From NCBI GenBank assembly GCA_031308135.1, contig JAHLJT010008446.1:164908006-164972005 (forward strand): DNA of 64,000 bases. Direction: 5' to 3'. The notes below the pieces were generated by a model. It was not told the DNA's origin. It searched no databases and was given only the letters and a program-made list of their open reading frames with translations. This document shows, piece by piece, positions 10,149-22,700 of the stretch. This DNA is from Acheta domesticus (taxonomy: Eukaryota > Arthropoda > Insecta > Orthoptera > Gryllidae). Position 1 is the stretch's first letter. Each line of letters starts with the position of its first letter. A program made the position numbers and the translations under genes.

Positions 10149-10468
10149 TGCAAACAATTTGTTTCTATAACCCACACTCTATTTCAACAGGACAACGCGC
10201 GTCCGCATACCCCAGCCAGTGGGCTGGGAGATCCCGAGCATGCCTTCAAGCCGTGGATACTCTTCCATGGCCAGCCGCACTGCCAGACCTTTCCCCGATC
10301 GAGAATGTTTGGGGTGCTATGGAGCGTGCGATCAAAATCCCACCCCTACCCACCAATGTGCAAGAACTGCGCGCTCAGGTGCAGGCTGCATGGGATGGAC
10401 TAGCACAGGACTCCATGCCTCGACGTCTGGACGTATGTATTCGCCAACATGGCGACCGCACGCCATAG
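10149..10468 (+). pseudogene. Tc1/IS630-type transposase, C-terminal fragment
   Basis: Reads FQQDNARPHTPASG, then after a frameshift VDTLPWPAALPDLSPIENVW and LPTNVQELRAQVQAAWDGLA, MPRRLDVCIRQHG. DNARPH holds the second catalytic Asp and PDLSPIENVW the third acidic residue of the Tc1/mariner DDE domain. The subfamily differs from the copy at 3283-5090. The N-terminal half is missing and no terminal repeats were found. Confidence 0.8.
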
Positions 10469-10724
10469 TAACATGTACCATCTATGGCCGTGTAGCGCAA
10501 TAAGTATTGATCCTACAAATGTGAAAATGCAATCATTTTGTACGCATGGTACCTTCTTCCTGGCAAAAATGATCACAATCCGCCTTGTCCTTCTTGGTGG
10601 AGCTTTTTTTATGACGATGAGTGTGTGTGTATACACAATGTGTAATGTTTGTACAGAGCTTCTAATATGCAATTGTAATTAACATTGTGATAATGTTTAT
10701 AATAACCGTGTTGTTGAACTTATC

Positions 10725-10767
10725 TAGCCCTGACGATGGAGTAATAAAAACTCCGAAACGTCGGCTA
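10725..10767 (+). ncRNA. Hammerhead-ribozyme-like motif, Penelope type
   Basis: Order of parts: TAGCC (10725-10729), CTGACGA (10730-10736), stem II GGAGT (10738-10742) pairing with ACTCC (10750-10754), GAAA (10755-10758), CGTC, then GGCTA (10763-10767) pairing with TAGCC. This matches the hammerhead core CUGANGA plus GAAA with stems I and II and a GUC cleavage site. Stem III is reduced to about one base pair. Penelope-like retroelements are known to carry minimal hammerheads in their terminal repeats. No Penelope reverse transcriptase was found nearby, and activity is unproven. Confidence 0.5.
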
Positions 10768-11014
10768 ACTGACATATCTTATTCTGATCAACACCCGTGA
10801 ATCACGCAAATGGAATAATAATAATAAAATTTATCATTCCACGTATGCCACTCAATATTTAAATATTTTTAGAGAAGGAAACGCTGAATGCATGTAACTG
10901 AATCTTTTGTTTTAGTTGGAAACCTCGCAAAGAGTGTTATTCAACTGTTCGATTAATATTCACACACAACACCGCCAAAGTCGTAAGTACGATGCCGCGT
11001 CTATTCGAAGAAAG

Positions 11015-11300
11015 TGCATTTAAAGAACGGAGTTCCGTGGTCTGATTTTTCACTTGGTTCAAAAAAAAAAAATATTTTTAGGCAAAAATATGCATTATGG
11101 AAGCATAGAAACACTCCAGAAACATGTAAATTGTTTGTTATTTACAAAAGAAAGGAATGTATTTGCTCAGACAGAAAAATTACGCGAGAAATAAAAAAGC
11201 ATTTGAATTGTGTAAATTGGGTTATTTTTATTTCTCGCTTAATTTTCGAAAAAATAAATATTTTTTGTACAAAATGTGTCCAAACAATAGTGCAGGCTGC
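11015..11300 (-). mobile_element. Half copy of foldback family FB2
   Basis: Contains agaaaaattacgcgagaaat, aacatgtaaattgtttgtta and related strings that occur in the arms of the foldback at 52119-52645 and in the half copy at 28171-28478. The central inverted junction (caaatgc ... ttatttctcgc) is present, but the outer TIR is not clear. Confidence 0.55.
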
Positions 11301-11334
11301 ATAGTGCTAGAGTGCGATCACCGTATTTTCGAAA

Positions 11335-12860
11335 CCAAGTGCCTTTTTACTTTCTCGCCTTACGAATACTTCGTAAGAAGAGAAAGTTACGTAATCGTGC
11401 GCCAGAAAACGGGGAATTTTCGCCAGAAAAACTCTTATAGCAGGGGTCTGGTAACGAAAAATTGGATAAAACCGGTTTCTAAATTTAGAAAAAAATCCTC
11501 TAACTCGTGGTGTAGTCAAAACCCATGTTCTGTTTTTCTTGATACTGTAAAATCGATTGACTGCGAAACGCCCGTCTGTGGTCAACGCTAGCGCCTAACC
11601 GTTCAGCCGATTTTCTTCAAAATTGATATTCCCCAATCGTTTTTACTAGTGTCAAGGCTCCTGGAATTTGAAACCGATACTTTAATTTTTGGGGGTACTT
11701 TACATGAATCCCGTCGGAGATTTTCGAAGTTAAAAAAATGGCTCCAAATTTTTTGATTAAATTTTGTTGTTGAATAGTGTGAAGAACGTTTAAGGGAATG
11801 ACGTAGGTATCATTTTCGTTGATATCCCCAATTTCTCGAAAATTGCAAAAAACTATTTAAAAATTTTAAAATTGAAGATAGAGATTTTTGCCCCAGACAA
11901 AGTCGGTTGTACAAAATTAGCACTTTAAATAAAGTCGTGTACCATTTTTTGGAAAAACTAGTAGTTTTTGCGTAAATTGAGCTTCAAATTTACAAAAAAG
12001 GACTCAAAAACCGCTCCAAATTATTTCTTTAAATTTTCTTCAGTTATGTAATAAGCGACAATAAAAAATATGGTCCTATTCCTACTTCTGGGGAAAACAT
12101 GGTTTTTTGAAAGTAGCAAAAAAATATTTTTAAAACTACGAAATTGTAGATAGAGATTTTTACCTCAGGCAGTCTCTTGTACAAAACTAGCTCTTTAAAA
12201 AAAGGTTATGTAGAATTTTCTGAAAAAAAACGAGTCGTTTTGGCGTAATCTTCAAATTTACAAACAAAAATCTCAAAAACCCGTTCCAAATTTTTTCTTT
12301 AAATTTTCTCCACGTGTGAAATAAGGGTCGGTAAATAAATCAAGAAACTAGTGGTGCTACAGAATGGCACAGACTTTCTTGCAGGAGTTATTTTTCAAAT
12401 GCCGATTGTCGGATAAATTATTTGGAGTAAGCCGCTCACAGCTGCCTTTCTTGGTCATGTTTGAAAGACAGGTTTCTCGCATATTGACAATTACCGGCTT
12501 AGAGCTTTTGTTAGAGCTTTTGGAATGTTAATCTTAGAATTTTCGGAATGAATAAATTTTCATATTAGCCTGGAACTCCCCATTAGCCTGGAACTTCCCT
12601 CCCCGACATTCTTCAAATTTGTAAAGACGACGTAATCTATTTTGCACTAGAACGATTTTAACTACTGGTGCTACAAACTGTCCCGTATTAGTTTTCTATT
12701 TTTTTGTTTTTTATCTCGGATAACTATTCAGACTTGCCATGTAATCTTGCCAGCTACCATCTACCGCCATCCAAAGTACATTTTTTGGACTTTTTCTTAG
12801 TTTTCCCTTTCCCAATAGAACAAAATTATTCGTTTAATAATATTAAACGAATATTACAGT
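11335..12860 (+). repeat. Dispersed repeats R (11335-11650) and LDR (11650-12860)
   Basis: R begins at cgccttacgaatacttcgta and includes acgcccgtctgtggtcaacg and cgcctaaccgttcagccgat. Related copies lie at 14300-14470, 29725-29940, 41285-41500, 45345-45645, 49010-49160 and 63720-64000 on both strands. It runs into AT-rich LDR sequence with repeated blocks (gtagatagagatttt, tcaaatttacaaa). A perfect palindrome with 11-bp arms (12828-12852) lies near the end. No coding capacity is seen. Confidence 0.65.
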
Positions 12861-13011
12861 AAAAACGCGTCCAAAATGGCAATTAAAAAAAATTGAAGCC
12901 GATTTTTACAAATAATTTTTGAGTTTTCGAAAAGCATCATTAGAAGTCGTTTGAAGTACATCAACTCACAAATACAATAGTGTTTACAAATTGCTGGAAA
13001 TGTGCATATTC

Positions 13012-13300
13012 AGGGTGACCGCCAGTAACCCAAATTTATTTTCCCTGTACTTTCCTTGATTTATTATCATTTTCCCTGTGCTACATCTATCATTTTATTA
13101 CTTATAGAATCACCAATTTTACTTTATTATAGTTATAATTTCACGTAAATACAGAGTCCTCACTGTATTTGAATTTTTATGCATGAGTAAATAATTAATA
13201 TATTATGTAATCGTTCGTAAATAAAATGAATTATAATATTATAATTTATTATTTTTTAACGTGTTGTAACCCTATAAAGAGAAAATAAATACATAAAAGC
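13012..13300 (+). repeat. Dispersed repeat beginning gggtgaccgcc
   Basis: GGGTGACCGCCAGTAACCC followed by atttattttccctg and an AT-rich tail matches the block at 29374-29690 in the same order. This is a two-copy family within the window, of unknown class. Confidence 0.55.
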
Positions 13301-13619
13301 TTTCAATGTTGAAGGAATAACTTACAATTTTGAGCTATTAAATACTAAAGCTGCAAAATACAAGGACACAAAATACCAAAAAGACATAAGAGAATCACTA
13401 CACAATACTGAAGAATTAAATCTAGATGTCACAATTTGTTGATAGTAGGGGTGGAAAAATTCATGATTTTTTAAAAATTGTATTAGATGTTTAGATTTCA
13501 CACCAATATCATTATGTGACTTATTTATCCTTCAATATTTTTAACTAGTGGTGCTTCCAACGCACATACTTTCTCGCACTCCTATACGGCCCTAAATGCT
13601 ATTCCACTACTTCATAAAC

Positions 13620-14100
13620 CAGCAAACGTGTTTTCTACCAGCAAACGTTTTCTCTTTCGAGACCCGAAATTCGATCCTCAAAGTTAATGAACCGACACAT
13701 ACACCACTACGCCAAACTGGGACCGTATGTGTCGAACAGAGCCATAAAAAGAATCGAACCGAGCTATAAAATGGTAAATGCATGATAAACAATTGATACG
13801 ATGGTAAAATACGATTTACAAATCCAAGAAGAGACGTGAAAAATTCTTGAATGTTAAAAACTAGAAAAAATATATACAGACACTTCCAGTTCATTTATCG
13901 TAATTATCAATATTTGTGATTCAAACGGCTTCACATGGTTTTCAATAAAGTTTTTAGAATTCTCAATTATTTCCTGTGACGATTTTGACAATTTCCTGTG
14001 AGGATTTTGACACATAATATGCCCCGACCACAACTCGAATCGGCGCAGCTTCCCTCCGAAAAGCTGTGCCAATGCTCGCTGATTAACGACTGCGACTACA
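13620..14100 (-). repeat. tRNA-like sequences, possible SINE remnants
   Basis: On the minus strand two stretches look tRNA-related: about 13660-13735 (TTTGGCGTAGTGGTGTATGT, then GGATCGAATTTC) and about 14030-14100 (ending CGATTCGAGTTGTGG). Both have an A-box-like then B-box-like order. They are degenerate and no tail was identified. Confidence 0.3.
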
Positions 14101-14299
14101 ATGGCTCTGCATGACGATTACACTAGTATAATAGTAATACTGTATTGTGGTTTCATTTCTAGCATTGGGAAACCGAAAAATCCAGAGAATGTGAAACAAA
14201 ATGTCCTTTGGGCGCCCAAAGAAGGTATCTCGAAAGATTAACATTCATAACAGAAAAACTGGTTCAAACTATAGAGATTAGAAAACGAAGTTCTGCGAG

Positions 14300-14470
14300 A
14301 AAGTCCGCGCCATTCTATAGCACCACTAGTTTCCTAAATTTAGCAACAGGTTTTATCCATTTTTTCCTCATAAAACTCCAGATATAAGAGTTTTTCTGGC
14401 GAAAATTAACCGTTTTCAGGAGCACGATTACATAACTTTTTCTTCTTACGAAGTATTCGTAAGGCGAAAA
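14300..14470 (-). repeat. Dispersed repeat R, minus-strand copy
   Basis: The reverse complement of the 11345-11500 block (gcgaaaattaaccgttttc, cttacgaagtattcgtaagg). Its caccactagttt edge equals the motif near 810 and 12350, which suggests a family boundary. Confidence 0.6.
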
Positions 14471-14860
14471 AGTAAAAAACAGAAAAGAAATTATTAAAAC
14501 ATCAGTTTTTAAATTCATCATTAAACTATTGTAAATTTTTTAATAATGATACTTTAATGAGGGGTCCGTGCAATTCCGCAATAACCCACAAAATCATTGA
14601 ATTATAGTTTCGAGCTCTTGAAACACTTCCCGAAACATCGAATAAGCTTGATATACCACATATTAACATGATTTTGAAAAAACGCATCCTTTCTTCAAAG
14701 AAATTTTACCATTTTTTGTGCAATACCGCTCTAATCAAAAAAGCACTTATTGTTGAAAACAACTGAATTCATCAAAAAACTTGTAACAACGTTAGACAGT
14801 TCCAGAAATATTAAATTATATTTTATGAATGTCCTGATTTTGCAATATCTGAATTACAGA
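14471..14860. other. No recognised feature; target flank of LINE copy A
   Basis: AT-rich, no coding frame and no repeat match found. It directly precedes the (TTGA)n tail of the first I-like LINE. Confidence 0.5.
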
Positions 14861-15132
14861 TTGATTTATTGATTGATTGAATAGGGTTTAGAGGGCGCTT
14901 CAACTACTGTGGTCATTTGCGCCCATGCCAGAGTATTTAGAGAAAAATTATTCAGTGTTGCATATGCAACTTACCCACTGTTTAAAAGCATGTACATTGA
15001 CTAAAAAGAGAGCTTGAGTTCAGCTTCAAGCATACATGTAGAAATGGCAGAAGGAAAAAGGGCGCGTAAAATTTATCTTAAAACGTAAAATTAGCTGTAA
15101 AGGGGCCAAACATAAAACATTGTTATTATCTT

Positions 15133-18100
15133 TCAAATAAAATTATATATTCCGCTTTCTCTCAAAAAACAAAAAAGTTTTGAGAGCGCAGAATCGTCAA
15201 CCCCGAGCACCACTTGTAGCGAGTTGCCCAGGTCATGTCTTCGTCGATTGCCAACCAATTTCCTGCAGTACAGGAGGACGTGTTCCACGGAAAGAACAGT
15301 CTTGCACGAGTCACAGATGGGAGGAGTTTCACTTCGAAGAATGAAACCGTGAGAAAAGAGGCAGTGTCCGATACGAAGACGGGTTAAAATAACTTCCTCG
15401 CGCCTAGAGGACCGTGACGAGGAGCGCCAGGGATACACAGAATTCTTTATCGCACTTAGTTTAAAAGTGCTATTGTGCCACTGTTTGCCACGCTCTAAGC
15501 ACGGATCGTTTCAAGAAAGCCTGAACATCGGACAACGGTACAGAAGGAATGTCGATACGAGTTTTACAAGTTGCTGATTTCGCCGCCTGGTCGGCCAGTT
15601 CGTTCCCTCTGATACTCACGTGGCCTGAGACCCAACTAAGTACCAGGTCATAGCGGCGGGACAGAAGACGATGAATCAGGCTTTGAAAGGATAAGGTCAG
15701 GTAGTCTGACGAAGGACAGGAGACGGCTTGAAGAGAGCTGAGAGAATCGGAACAGATAACTACTCGCCGCAACGTCGCTGATTCAATGTATTTTAGGGCC
15801 TCAAAGATGGCATACATTTCGGCAGTGAAAATACTGCATTTGGAATGAAGCCGAAATGATTTGCTGGCCCTGATACAGTAAAAAGCACATGCCACCGCGT
15901 CGCTGCACGATGAACCATCCGTGTATAAGAATAAATGATCCGGATACGATTCTCTCATATCCAGAAACTGCTTCTGGTAAACCAGAGGACTAGTAGTTTG
16001 TTTGGGCAGATGGGAGAGTCTGAAGTCAATACTGGGAAGGAGGAGTTTCCAAGGGGGAATCCGGTCACTTGTGGGTTTCACAGGGGTGGGAAGTTCTAAA
16101 TTTAATTCCCGGAGAAGATTTCGTAATCTAATACCTGGGGGATGGGGTAACGATGTTCGAAGAATGTACGAGGACTCATACTTTGGGTGGATGATTATAC
16201 AACGACAAGGGTGGTCAACCAGTCCCGACACTTTAGCCCCATAAGAGGCTAATAAAATATCTCGCCTTCGGCTCAGAGATGGTTCTCCAGCTTCGGCCAA
16301 GAGGCATTCGATGCGACTCGTGCGGTAGGCGCCTGTACTAATTCTTATACCGGCGTTGTGAATGGTATCTAATGGCCGGAGGGTTGATGGTGACGCTGAC
16401 CCATATACAATACATCCATAATCCAAAACAGAGCGGATGAGGGTTCTATACAAACGCAAGAGACACACACGGTCTGCTCCCCAAGAGCTGCCTGTAAGGG
16501 TGCGGAGGAGGTTCAGAGGTGAGACACATCGGCTCTTCAGTTTACGTATATGATTTCGCCAAGTTAGGCTCTTATCGAAAGTAAGCCCAAGGAAAGTTGC
16601 AGAGTCCACAAAAGGTAGAAGATGGCTTCCAAGAAAAAGATCGGGGTGGTTATGAAGATGATAAATCCTGCAGAAGTGCATACAGCTAGTTTTTGATGCG
16701 GAGAATTTAAAACCTGTCGCATCACTCCATTGCTGCAATTTGTTGAGGACAAGTTGTAATTGTCTCTCTATCACTTGAATACTCTTGGAAGAGCAGAAAA
16801 TGGCAAAGTCGTCAACGAAGAGCGATGCTTTCACCGGCTCTCGGAATATCGACGCTATACTATTGATAGCGATGGCAAACAGAGTGACACTCAGAATTGA
16901 GCCCTGAGGACTCCGTTTTCTAAATGGTGGCTGGCGGATACCCTGTCACCAAGGCGAACGCGGAAGTATCTTGAGGAAAGAAAGGCTACTAAAAAAAGGG
17001 GGAGCCGGCCCCTAAGACCCCAAGAATGGATGGTGCGAAGAATGCCGTACCTCCAGGTAGTATCATATGCTTTGTCTATATCAAAGAAAATTGCTACCAG
17101 GTGTTGACCTAGCACGAAAGCAGTGGAGATCTGTGTGGTGAGGGTGACAAGGTGGTCCATGGTTGACCTGTTCTTCCTGAAACCACATTGGATGGGTGTA
17201 AGTAGGTTTCTCTGCTCCAGGTGCCAGACCAAACGCGTATTCACCATTCGCTCCAGAAGTTTGCATATACAGCTTGTGAGCGAGATTGGACGGTAGGTTG
17301 ACGGCTTTGTCCTGTCCTTTCCATCTTTAGGAATAGGAATAATAATCGCTTCGCGCCAGGTTCTAGGGAAGGTATGTTCCATCCAAATCTTGTTGAAGAT
17401 ACGGAGGAGAAAGATACGTGCCTCTTCCGGCAGGTGTTTTAACATTTGGTTGTGTATTTGGTCTGGTCCTGGAGCAGAATCTTTCCCACGGGTGAGCGCA
17501 CAGGAAAATTCATCCATGGAGAAAGGGGCGTTATAATCTTCCTCCAGGCAGGTAGAGAAGTCCAATCTGCATTTCTCCATTCTACTCTTCGTTTTCAAGA
17601 AGCTAGGGGAGTAGTGTAAGGAACTGGAGGAATTTTCATAATGACAGGCCAATTCCTCAACTACTTTTTCTGGAGAAGTAATAAGATTTCCATTAATAAG
17701 AAGTCCTGGGACAGATGATGGGGAAAATCTTCCTCCGATCTGTCGGATCTTTCGCCATACTACTTTAGGCGGGGTATGGCAAGAAAGAGAAGAAATAAAG
17801 GCTCTCCAGGAAGCGGTCTTACTTTCCCGTATTACTAATCTGGCTCTGGCCCGCTTTCTTTTGAAATCGATCAGGTTTGATGCGGTGGGGAACCTATTGA
17901 GCCTCGCGAGTGCTTGCTTTCGGTCACGCACCGCGGTGGCACAGTCAGCATTCCACCAAGGCACAGGGACGCGTCGTGGCCGACACGTAGACTTCGGGAT
18001 TGCAATGGTGGCTGCGCGAAGAACGGCGTCTGTGAATTGGGCCACCAAGGTATCGATATTATTTGAGAAGTGGTCTGGCATTATAATTTTCTCGCTGAAT

Positions 18101-18807
18101 GTATCCCAGTCGGCTCGATGGAATAGCCAGCGAGGAGGGTAGATGACGTCTAAATCAGGGACATTAAAGTGGACCAAAATGGGAAAATGGTCACTCCCAT
18201 GTAGATCATCGAGTACGGTCCACTCTACCATGGTAGATAAGGATGGACTGCAGAGTGCCAGATCGATTGACGAGAAGGTGTTTGACGCCATGGAGTAATG
18301 AGTGTGATTCCCGGAGTTCAGAAGAATTAAGTTTTGCTGGTCAATAATATTTTCGAGGATAGAACCTCTCGGGCAGGTCCTCGTGCCACCCCAGAGGGGA
18401 TTGTGGGCATTAAAATCCCCCGCAATAAAAAAAGGGGCGGGCAACTGAGAAAAAACATCTTCGAGTTCCTCTTGTGACACGACTTGGCCAGGGGGAATGT
18501 ATATACTACACACCGTAAAAGAGAAGGATGGTAGGTGTACCCGTACGCACACTGTTTGGAGGTCGGTTCGAACGTTGTGTTCCTCCGAGAACAGGGAGTC
18601 GCGGATGAGTACCGCAACGCCGCCGTGAGCACGAAGTCCGTCGTCGTGATCAAACCGATAGATGTTAAATCCGCGAAGAGACAGGGGATGAAGAGGGAGA
18701 AGATGAGTTTCCTGAAGACAGACTATAAATGGTTTGTGGCGAGAAATTATTAATTTTAATTCTTCTGAGTGAGCACGAAGACCATTTAAGTTCCATGAGA
18801 GAGCCAT
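15133..18807 (-). pseudogene. I-like LINE ORF2, copy A (endonuclease-RT-RNase H)
   Basis: ORF2 nicks target DNA and reverse-transcribes the element RNA. It starts MALSWNLNGLRAHSEEL at 18807. Endonuclease motifs: ETHLLP, AGDFNAHNPLWGG, SIDLAL, GSDHFPI (residues about 1-215). RT: PGPDQIHNQML, GFRKNRST, FFDIDKAYDTTW, then after a frameshift near 16910 SLFVDDFAIF (the FVDD catalytic box). RNase H: LYTDGSS, TAEMYAIFEAL, ICSDSLSSL, GNELADQAA, so the D-E-D-D set is present. A second frameshift near 15450 precedes the C-terminal CDSCKTVLSVEHVLLYC (C-X2-C-X7-H-X4-C); stop at 15133. Compared with copy B, one G is missing at the first frameshift. Two frameshifts make it non-functional as assembled. The I clade is favoured by RNase H plus the CCHC tail. 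Confidence 0.88.
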
Positions 18808-19072
18808 TATGAGAAATTATTTCTTTGGTTGCTTTTTTTTCTTTCTCACCTTCTGAAAGGTTTTAGAGGAACTCTCGTGGGTTCCTCATCACCAGCAGAG
18901 TCATCCTGACTGCTGCTGGATAAGGTCGTCTGTGTCGGGGGGATTTCCCGACTTTTGGCCACGGGTGACCGAGATCTACAAGAGCTGGAGGATCGTCCGA
19001 TGTGATTCTCGGAAACAGAAAGAGGAGGACGGGATTTGGATGACGTATTTTTTCCTGGGAGGCGGTGTCTGC

Positions 19073-19496
19073 TTAAGGATCGATTTCAGTAGAAGTTTCA
19101 GTTGAGGTGGTCGATGTCTGGTGGAGTTTCTGGACAGGTTTTTTGTACTTTGTGGGAATTATAATTTTCCCACCTTGGATGCACGCCGAATCTTCGGGGA
19201 AGTCGACCGGCGACACCTGACAACTGAAATGTGAGACTACCGCTGGGGTACAGTGAGTTTGACAACTCGCTGTTACCCCCCGGGACTTAGGTTTCACAGC
19301 ACTGGAAAAGGATCGTGATAGGTCCACTGGATTCCTGGTTTGGAACCTACGCTTCGCCTCAGGGAAGGAAACCTTTTCGGTTACTCTTATTTTTTGGATT
19401 TCCCTTTCCCGGAGAAACGTGGGGCACTTGTTGTCGTTGGCTGGGTGATCGCCTTCACAATTCACACAGTGCGGTGGTTTGTCGCAGGGTTGTTGG
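19073..19496 (-). pseudogene. I-like LINE ORF1 C-terminal part, copy A
   Basis: The minus-strand frame includes CVNCEGDHPANDNKC, a CCHC zinc knuckle (C-X2-C-X4-H-X4-C) of the RNA-binding ORF1 protein, followed by a basic segment (EAKRRFQTRNPVDLSRSFSS) and a Ser/Thr-rich tail ending in a stop at 19073. The upstream part is lost to truncation. It lies directly upstream of ORF2, in the normal order. Confidence 0.8.
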
Positions 19497-19775
19497 TTGA
19501 TTGATTGATTGATTGAATAGGGTTTAAAGGGCGCTTCGACTGCTGTGGTCATTGGCGCCCATGCCAGAGTATTTGGAGAAAAGAATATTCAGTGTTGCAT
19601 ATGTAACTTACTCACTGTTTAAAAGCATGTACATGGGCTAAAAAGGAGGCTCGAATTCTGCATCAAGTATACATGTAGAAATGGCAGAAGGAAAATAGAA
19701 AAGGGCGCGTAAAATTTATCTTAAAACGTAAAATTGGCTGTAAAGGGGCCAAAAACAACATAAAACATTGTTCTT

Positions 19776-22700
19776 TCAAATAAAATTATATATTCTGCTT
19801 TCTCTCATAAAAACAAAAAAGTTTTGAGAGCGCAGAATCGTCATCCCCGAGCACCACTTGTAGCGAGTTGCCCAGGTCATGTCTTCGTCGACTGCCAACA
19901 AATTTCCTACAGTACAGCAGGACGTGTTCCACGGAAAGAACAGTCTGGCACGAGTCACAGATGGGGGGAGTTTTCATTTCGAAGAATGAAACCGTGAGAG
20001 AAAATGGCAGTGTCCGATACGAAGACGGGTTAAAATAACTTCCTCGCGTCCTACAGGACCGTGATGAGGAGCGCCAGGGATACACAGAATTCTTTATCGC
20101 ACTTAGTTTGAAAGTGCTGTTGTGCCACTCTGTTTGCCACGCTCTAAGCACGGATCGTTTCAAGAAAGCCTGAACATCGGATAATGGCACAGAAGGGATG
20201 TCGATACGAGTTTTACGAGTCGCTGATTTCGCCGCCTGGTCGCCAGTCGTTCCCTCTGATACTCACGTGGCCTGGGACCCAACTAAGTACCAGGTCATAG
20301 CGGCGGGGACAGAAGACGATGAATCAGGCTTTGAAACGGATAAAGTCAGGTAGTCTGACGAAGGACGGGAGACAGCTTGAAGAGAGCTGAGAGAATCGGA
20401 ACAGATAACTACTGCGCCGCAACGTCGCTGATTCATGTATTTTAGGGGCCTCAAAGATTGCACACATTTCGGCAGTGAAAATACTGCATTTGGAGTGAAG
20501 CCGAAATGATTGGTGGCCTGATACAGTAAAAACCACATGCCACCGCGTCGCTGCACGATGAACCATCCGTGTATAAGAATAAATGATCCGGATAGGATTC
20601 TCTCATTTCCAGAAACTGTTTCTGTAAACCAGAGGACTAGTAGTTTGTTTGGGTAATAGGGAGAGTCTGAGGTCAATACTGGGAAGGAGGAGTTTCCAAG
20701 GGGGGATCCGGTCACTTGTGGGTCTCACAGGGGTGGGAAGTTCTACATTTAATTCCCGGAGAAGATTCGTAATCTAATACCTGGGGGATGGGGTAACGAA
20801 GTTCGAAGATTGTACGAGGACTCATACTTTTGGGTGGATGATTATACGACGACAAGGGTGGTCAACCAGTCCCGACACTTTAGCCCCATAAGAGGCTAAT
20901 AAAATATCTCGCCTTCGGCTCAGAGATGGTTCTCCAGCTTCGGCCAAGAGGCATTCGATTGCGACTCGTGCGGTAGGCGCCTGTACTAATCTTATACCGG
21001 CGTTGTGAATGGTATTTAATGGCCGGAGGGTTGATGGTGACGCTGACCCATATACAATACATCCATAATCCAAAATAGAGCGGTATGAGGGTTCTATACA
21101 AACGCAAGAGACACACACGGTCAGCTCCCCAAGAGCTGCCTGTAAGGGTGCGGAGGAGGTTCAGAGGTGAGACAATCGGCTCTTCAGTTTACGTATATGA
21201 TTTCGCCAAGTTAGGCTCTTATCGAAAGTAAGCCCAAGGAAAGTTGCAGAGTCCACAAAAGGTAGAAGATGGCTTCCAAGAGAAAGATCGGGGTGGTTTA
21301 TGAAGATGATAAATCCTGCAGAAGTGCATACAGCTAGTTTTTGATGCGGAGAATTTAAAACCTGTCGCATCAGTCCATTCCTGCAATTTGTTGAGGACAA
21401 GTTGTAATTGTCTCTCTATAACTTGAATACTCTTGGAAGAGCAGAAAATGGCAAAGTCGTCGACGAAGAGCGATGCTTTCACCGGCTCTCGGATTATCGA
21501 CGCTATACTATTGATAGCGATGGCAAACAGAGTGACACTCAGAATTGAGCCCTGAGGGACCCCGTTTTCTAAATGGTGGCTGGCGGATAACCTGTCACCA
21601 AGGCGAACGCGGAAGTATCTGAGGACAAGAAAGGCTACTAAAAAAAGGGGGAGCCGGCCCCTAAGACCCCAAGAATGGATGGTGCGAAGAATGCCGTACC
21701 TCCAGGTAGTATCATAAGCTTTCTCTAACTCAAAGAAAATTGCTACCAGGTGTGACGTAGCACGAAAGCAGTGGAGATCTGTGTGGTAAGGGTGACAAAG
21801 TGGTCCATGGTTGACCTGTTCTTCCTGAAACCACATTGGATGGGGGTAAGTAGGTTTCTCTGCTCCAGGTGCCAGACCAACGCGTATTCACCATTCGCTC
21901 CAGAAGTTTGCATATACAGCTTGTGAGCGAGATTGGACGGTAGGTTGACGGCTTTGTCCTGTCCTTTCCTTCTTTAGGAATAGGAATAATAATCGCTTCG
22001 CGCCAGGTTCTAGGGAAGTATGTTCCATCCAAATCTTGTTGAAGATACGGAGGAGAAAGATACGTGCCTCTTCCGGCAGGTGTTTTAACATTTTGGTTGT
22101 GTATTGGTCTGGTCATGGAGCAGCAGAATCTTTCCCACGGGGAGCGCACAGGAAAATTCATCCATGGAGAAAGGGGCGTTATAATCTTCCTCCAGGCAGG
22201 TAGAGAAGTCCAATCTGCATTTCTCCATTCTACTCTTCGTTTTCAAGAAGCTAGGGGAGTAGTGTAAGGAACTGGAGGAATTTTCATAATGACAGGCCAA
22301 TTCCTCAACTACTTTTTCTGGAAGAAGTAATAAGATTTCCATTAATAAGAAGTCTGGGACAGATGATGGGGAAATCTTCTCCGATCTGTCGGATCTTTCG
22401 CCATACTACTTTAGGCGGGGTATGGCAAGAAAGAGAAGAAATAAAGGCTCTCAGAAGCGGTCTTACTTTCCCGTATTACTAATCTGGCTCTGGCCGCTTT
22501 CTTTTGAAATCGATCAGGTTTGATGCGGTGGGGAACCTATTGAGCCTCGCGAGTGCTTGCTTTCGGTCACGCACCGCGGTGGCACAAGTCAGCATTCCCC
22601 ACCAAGGCACAGGGACGCGTCGTGGCCGACACGTAGACTTCGGGATTGCAATGGTGGCTGCGCGAAGAACGGCGTCTGTGAATTGGGCCACCAAGGTATC

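Larger units (their letters stand above)
14861..19496 (-). mobile_element. I-like LINE, copy A (5'-truncated in ORF1)
   Basis: Minus-strand non-LTR retrotransposon with ORF1 (zinc knuckles) and ORF2 (APE endonuclease, reverse transcriptase, RNase H, CCHC). Its 3' end is a (TCAA)n-type tail (14861-14880 on the plus strand reads ttgatttattgattgattga), analogous to the short-repeat tails of I elements. It is truncated inside ORF1, where it abuts the tail of copy B at 19496/19497. Few frameshifts make it the better preserved of the two copies. Confidence 0.88.
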
